From positions 1-44,244 of the forward strand of contig NZ_MCWZ01000305.1 in the NCBI RefSeq assembly GCF_002877365.1: a stretch of DNA of 44,244 bases, written 5' to 3'. Shown here one piece after another: positions 41,599-44,244 of this stretch (the first letter of the stretch is position 1; each line of letters starts with the position of its first letter). The translations under genes were made by a program, and so were the position numbers. This stretch comes from Vibrio sp. 10N.261.55.A7. GTDB taxonomy: Bacteria; Pseudomonadota; Gammaproteobacteria; Enterobacterales; Vibrionaceae. The notes under the pieces were generated by a model. The model searched no databases and was not told where the DNA came from. It saw nothing but the letters and a program-made list of their open reading frames with translations.

Positions 41599-42233
41599 GC
41601 CAACCGGTATCTCAAGCCTTATCACCAGAGCCGAGTGTTGCAAAGAGCAGCAAACTCCACAATACGCATCTAGGACGTTGGACCGAAATTTCTGATCGCT
41701 GCATATTGAATAATGTCAGTGTCGGCGACTACAGCTACATTCAAAATGACAGCAACTTAATGTTTACGGAAGTTGGTAAGTTCACGTCTATTGCGGCTTC
41801 TGTGCGTGTGAACCCAAGTAATCACCCTTGGTGGCGCCCCACGCTCCATCACTTTACCTACAGGCCGGGTAAATTTGGCCTGGGTGAAAGTGATACGACG
41901 CTGGATGACGAAGTCTTTTCGTGGCGTGAAGAGGATAAAGTGGTAATAGGTCACGATGTTTGGATTGGGCATGGCGCAATCATTCTTCCGGGTGTGACGA
42001 TTGGCAACGGCTCGATTGTTGGCGCGGGCAGTGTCGTGACAAAAGATGTCCCTGATTACAGCATTGTTGTGGGTAACCCTGCCAAGGTATTGCGTCCACG
42101 GTTTGAAGACAACAGCTTTGGCGAACGCTTGAATCGACTCGCTTGGTGGGATTGGGATGACGATAAAATTGCGCAGGCATTGCCGCTGTTCCAGAAAGAT
42201 TGCGGTGAGTTCTTAGCATTTTGTGAGAGTTAA
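41595..42233 (+). CDS. Phosphonate-operon hexapeptide-repeat acetyltransferase-like protein
   Basis: A 212-residue left-handed beta-helix protein. Hexapeptide repeats are clear (CILNNVSVGDYSYIQNDSNL; IGHDVWIGHGAIILPGVTIG; GSIVGAGSVVTKDVPDYSIV), with a catalytic-type histidine in the GHGAI turn. It belongs to the DapH/GlmU-related transferases often found at the end of phn operons (PhnO-like in role, not in fold). It may acetylate aminoalkylphosphonates or a related toxic amine; this is inference from the operon. The N-terminal 25 residues are low complexity (SQPVSQALSPEPSVAKSS). It overlaps phnP by 4 bp and ends the operon. Confidence 0.85.
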   Translation: MSQPVSQALSPEPSVAKSSKLHNTHLGRWTEISDRCILNNVSVGDYSYIQNDSNLMFTEVGKFTSIAASVRVNPSNHPWWRPTLHHFTYRPGKFGLGESDTTLDDEVFSWREEDKVVIGHDVWIGHGAIILPGVTIGNGSIVGAGSVVTKDVPDYSIVVGNPAKVLRPRFEDNSFGERLNRLAWWDWDDDKIAQALPLFQKDCGEFLAFCES

Positions 42234-42345
42234 ACCGACCCAACGCTGAGTATGTACTGCTTTGCCACAATTCCACAGAGGTTTGAATCTAGGGCAATTG
42301 AGCCAAGAAGATTCGATTAAAGCCTAGCTGGATGTCAGAGAATAA

Positions 42346-42380
42346 AAAACAGCAGGTGAGAGCCTGCTGTTTTGGTTTTT
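42346..42380. terminator. Bidirectional terminator after the phn operon
   Basis: Perfect 11-bp stem AAAACAGCAGG / CCTGCTGTTTT with loop TGAGAG. A and T runs on both sides serve the phn operon (plus) and the symporter gene (minus). Confidence 0.92.
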
Positions 42381-42434
42381 CTAAAGTTTGTTTTCTAAAG
42401 TTTGTATGTGAAACGCGTTACTTTATTGAGCGTG

Positions 42435-43967
42435 TTACTTTACTTGCTCAGTCACATTGTAAACTTTACCCGCTTTATGGCGTTCTAGGTAATCCGCAAG
42501 GTCACGCTTGATTTCTGGAACAAGAATGTACAGACCAACAATGTTCACCAGTGCCATTGAGAAGATCATCGCATCAGAGAAGTCGATAACCGGGCCTAGG
42601 TTCATTGCCGATCCAATCACGACAAAGATACAGAATTTCACTTTGAAGATGATTTCAGCGGTTTTGCTTTCACCGAATAGGTATGTCCACGCCTTCAAAC
42701 CGTAGTACGACCAAGAGATCATAGTAGAGAAAGCAAACAGAACAACAGCAACCGCCAGAATGTATGGGAACCAGCTGATAGAGCTACCGAACGCGGCTGA
42801 TGTCAGTTCCACACCCGCTAGGCCAGAGCCATTATCAAGGTAACCAGTGATGATGATAACAAGCGCGGTCATCGTACAGATCACAACAGTATCAATGAAA
42901 GGTTCCAGTAGTGATACAAAACCTTCCGACATCGGCTCTTTTGTTTTCACTGCTGCGTGAGCGATTGCGGCTGAACCGACACCCGCTTCGTTCGAGAACG
43001 CGGCACGTTTGAAGCCTTGGATTAGAACACCAATCACACCACCGGCAACACCTTCACCTGTGAACGCGCCGTTAAAGATGGCACCAAATGCGTCATCAAT
43101 GCGGTCAAAGTTCATGAGGATAATGATAAGCGCGGCACCCACATAAATAGCAGCCATGAAAGGCACGACTTTCTCAGTGACCTTAGCGATGGATTTGATA
43201 CCACCAATGATCACGATACCCACAATCACGGCAAGTACGATACCGAACAACCAACCCTTATCCGCAAGGAAAGAGGCATCGCCACCGGTTACGCCAACCA
43301 CTTGCTTAAACGCTTGGTTCGCCTGGAACATGTTACCGCCACCCAGTGCGCCACCAATCGCGAACACTGAGAACAGTACCGCCAGAGTACGACCTAGAGC
43401 CGCGTTGCCACGTTTAGCTAAGCCTTTGCTTAGGTAATACATTGGGCCGCCTGATACGGTTCCATCTGGGTTAGTATTACGATACTTAACACCAAGCGCA
43501 CACTCTACGAACTTACTCGACATACCCAAAAGGCCGGCCAAAATCATCCAGAATGTTGCTCCCGCACCACCGATGGAGACCGCAACCGCAACCCCCGCAA
43601 TGTTACCCAGACCAACGGTACCCGAAAGGGCAGTCGTCAGTGCTTGGAAGTGCGACACTTCACCATCTTCTTTCGCCTTTGGATTACTGAACTTACCTGA
43701 CACCAGCTCTAACGCGTGCTTAAAGCCACGTACGTTGATAAAGCCAAGGTAAAAAGTAAAGAACAATGCGGCTACGACTAACCACAATACAATCCAAGGC
43801 ACCTGAACGTCAGTAAAAGGGAAAGGAATGGTCGAGAAGATCATGCCTACAAATGGGTTGACGATAGGTGCGACGACTTCGTTTATTTTTTCATCTAGAC
43901 CAGAGGCTGCAGCGCTTCCGGTCACTGTGCTGCCGATTAAAGCGAGCATTAATTTATTGTGCATCAT
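42435..43967 (-). CDS. Sodium:alanine/glycine symporter (AGCS family)
   Basis: A 510-residue inner-membrane transporter with about 10-11 membrane segments. Family hallmarks include [55 protein letters not shown] (from GVLIQGF) and [20 protein letters not shown]. These proteins import alanine or glycine with sodium. The N-terminus ([22 protein letters not shown]) looks like a signal sequence, seen in some members. AGGAAAA lies upstream of the start. It converges with the phn operon and stands alone. The 277 bp to the window end are AT-rich, and I see nothing definite in them. Confidence 0.93.
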   Translation of the reverse strand: MMHNKLMLALIGSTVTGSAAASGLDEKINEVVAPIVNPFVGMIFSTIPFPFTDVQVPWIVLWLVVAALFFTFYLGFINVRGFKHALELVSGKFSNPKAKEDGEVSHFQALTTALSGTVGLGNIAGVAVAVSIGGAGATFWMILAGLLGMSSKFVECALGVKYRNTNPDGTVSGGPMYYLSKGLAKRGNAALGRTLAVLFSVFAIGGALGGGNMFQANQAFKQVVGVTGGDASFLADKGWLFGIVLAVIVGIVIIGGIKSIAKVTEKVVPFMAAIYVGAALIIILMNFDRIDDAFGAIFNGAFTGEGVAGGVIGVLIQGFKRAAFSNEAGVGSAAIAHAAVKTKEPMSEGFVSLLEPFIDTVVICTMTALVIIITGYLDNGSGLAGVELTSAAFGSSISWFPYILAVAVVLFAFSTMISWSYYGLKAWTYLFGESKTAEIIFKVKFCIFVVIGSAMNLGPVIDFSDAMIFSMALVNIVGLYILVPEIKRDLADYLERHKAGKVYNVTEQVK

Positions 43968-44244
43968 TTTTCCTGTCTGAACTTGTTTGGTTATATAAAA
44001 CCCATTCTTATATTATTTTTATGGGCTATTGTTTCATGTTGTTACATTCGAGTAACAAATGCATTATTCCAAGTCGAAACCGAGACGCAACATTTTTGTC
44101 TGTTTCTTTGACCTGGCGTTTGTTTTGTTATTTTGAGAAAAAAATCAATTGATCTGGGGTGATAATTCTATTATTAAGCGGTTTCTAAGCATTTCTCTAG
44201 GTCTTAATTGAATATTCACTCCGATTAATTGAATTTATATATAG

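Noticed and set aside
1..44244. CRISPR arrays, insertion sequences, tRNA or rRNA genes, integrases
   Set aside because: I looked for spaced repeats, transposase or integrase motifs and RNA gene patterns and saw none.

Overview
The window looks like a gammaproteobacterial chromosome, most probably a Vibrio. Gene families that I know mainly from Vibrio (DUF3360 and DUF2860 proteins, an RstA/RstB-like pair with an enlarged sensor) sit beside standard gammaproteobacterial genes. There are no rRNA or tRNA genes, no insertion sequences, no phage genes and no CRISPR array. Which Vibrio chromosome this is cannot be told from the window.

Layout. 0.1-2.4 kb: a CBS-domain protein and a DUF3360 membrane protein. 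2.6-7.4 kb: a four-gene run holding an RstA-like regulator, an RstB-like kinase, a DUF2860 beta-barrel candidate and a PKD-type lipoprotein. 7.4-9.7 kb: a MATE exporter with a divergent AraC regulator. 9.7-16.0 kb: an ABC importer operon on the minus strand (binding protein, an alkaline-phosphatase-superfamily hydrolase, two permeases, ATPase, then a HAD phosphatase), with a divergent GntR/UTRA regulator. It looks like an uptake-and-dephosphorylation route for a phosphorylated organic compound. 16.3-22.7 kb: mixed genes, including a duplicated-domain lipoprotein, a Tat-exported nitroreductase with a divergent MarR regulator, an AraC regulator with a small monooxygenase-like protein, a MerR regulator divergent from a DUF2938 membrane protein, and a nucleotidyltransferase.

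23.2-30.4 kb: a tightly overlapping four-gene operon, wecB - nfrB - nfrA - ybcH-like. In E. coli, NfrA and NfrB are the phage N4 receptor proteins and form a cyclic-di-GMP-dependent secretion machine for a ManNAc-containing surface glycan that needs WecB. Here the epimerase is built into the operon, so the locus looks like a self-contained synthesis and export unit for a surface polysaccharide and probable phage receptor. I consider this the most interesting system in the window.

33.3-42.2 kb: a complete carbon-phosphorus lyase operon, phnF-G-H-I-J-K-L-M-N-P plus a hexapeptide-repeat transferase, with two near-identical palindromes upstream that are good PhnF operator candidates. It has no phnCDE importer. 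The only phosphorus-type importer in the window is the 10-15 kb operon. Several Phn proteins carry low-complexity or tandem-repeat tails at gene junctions. A bidirectional terminator separates the phn operon from a sodium:alanine symporter gene that closes the window.
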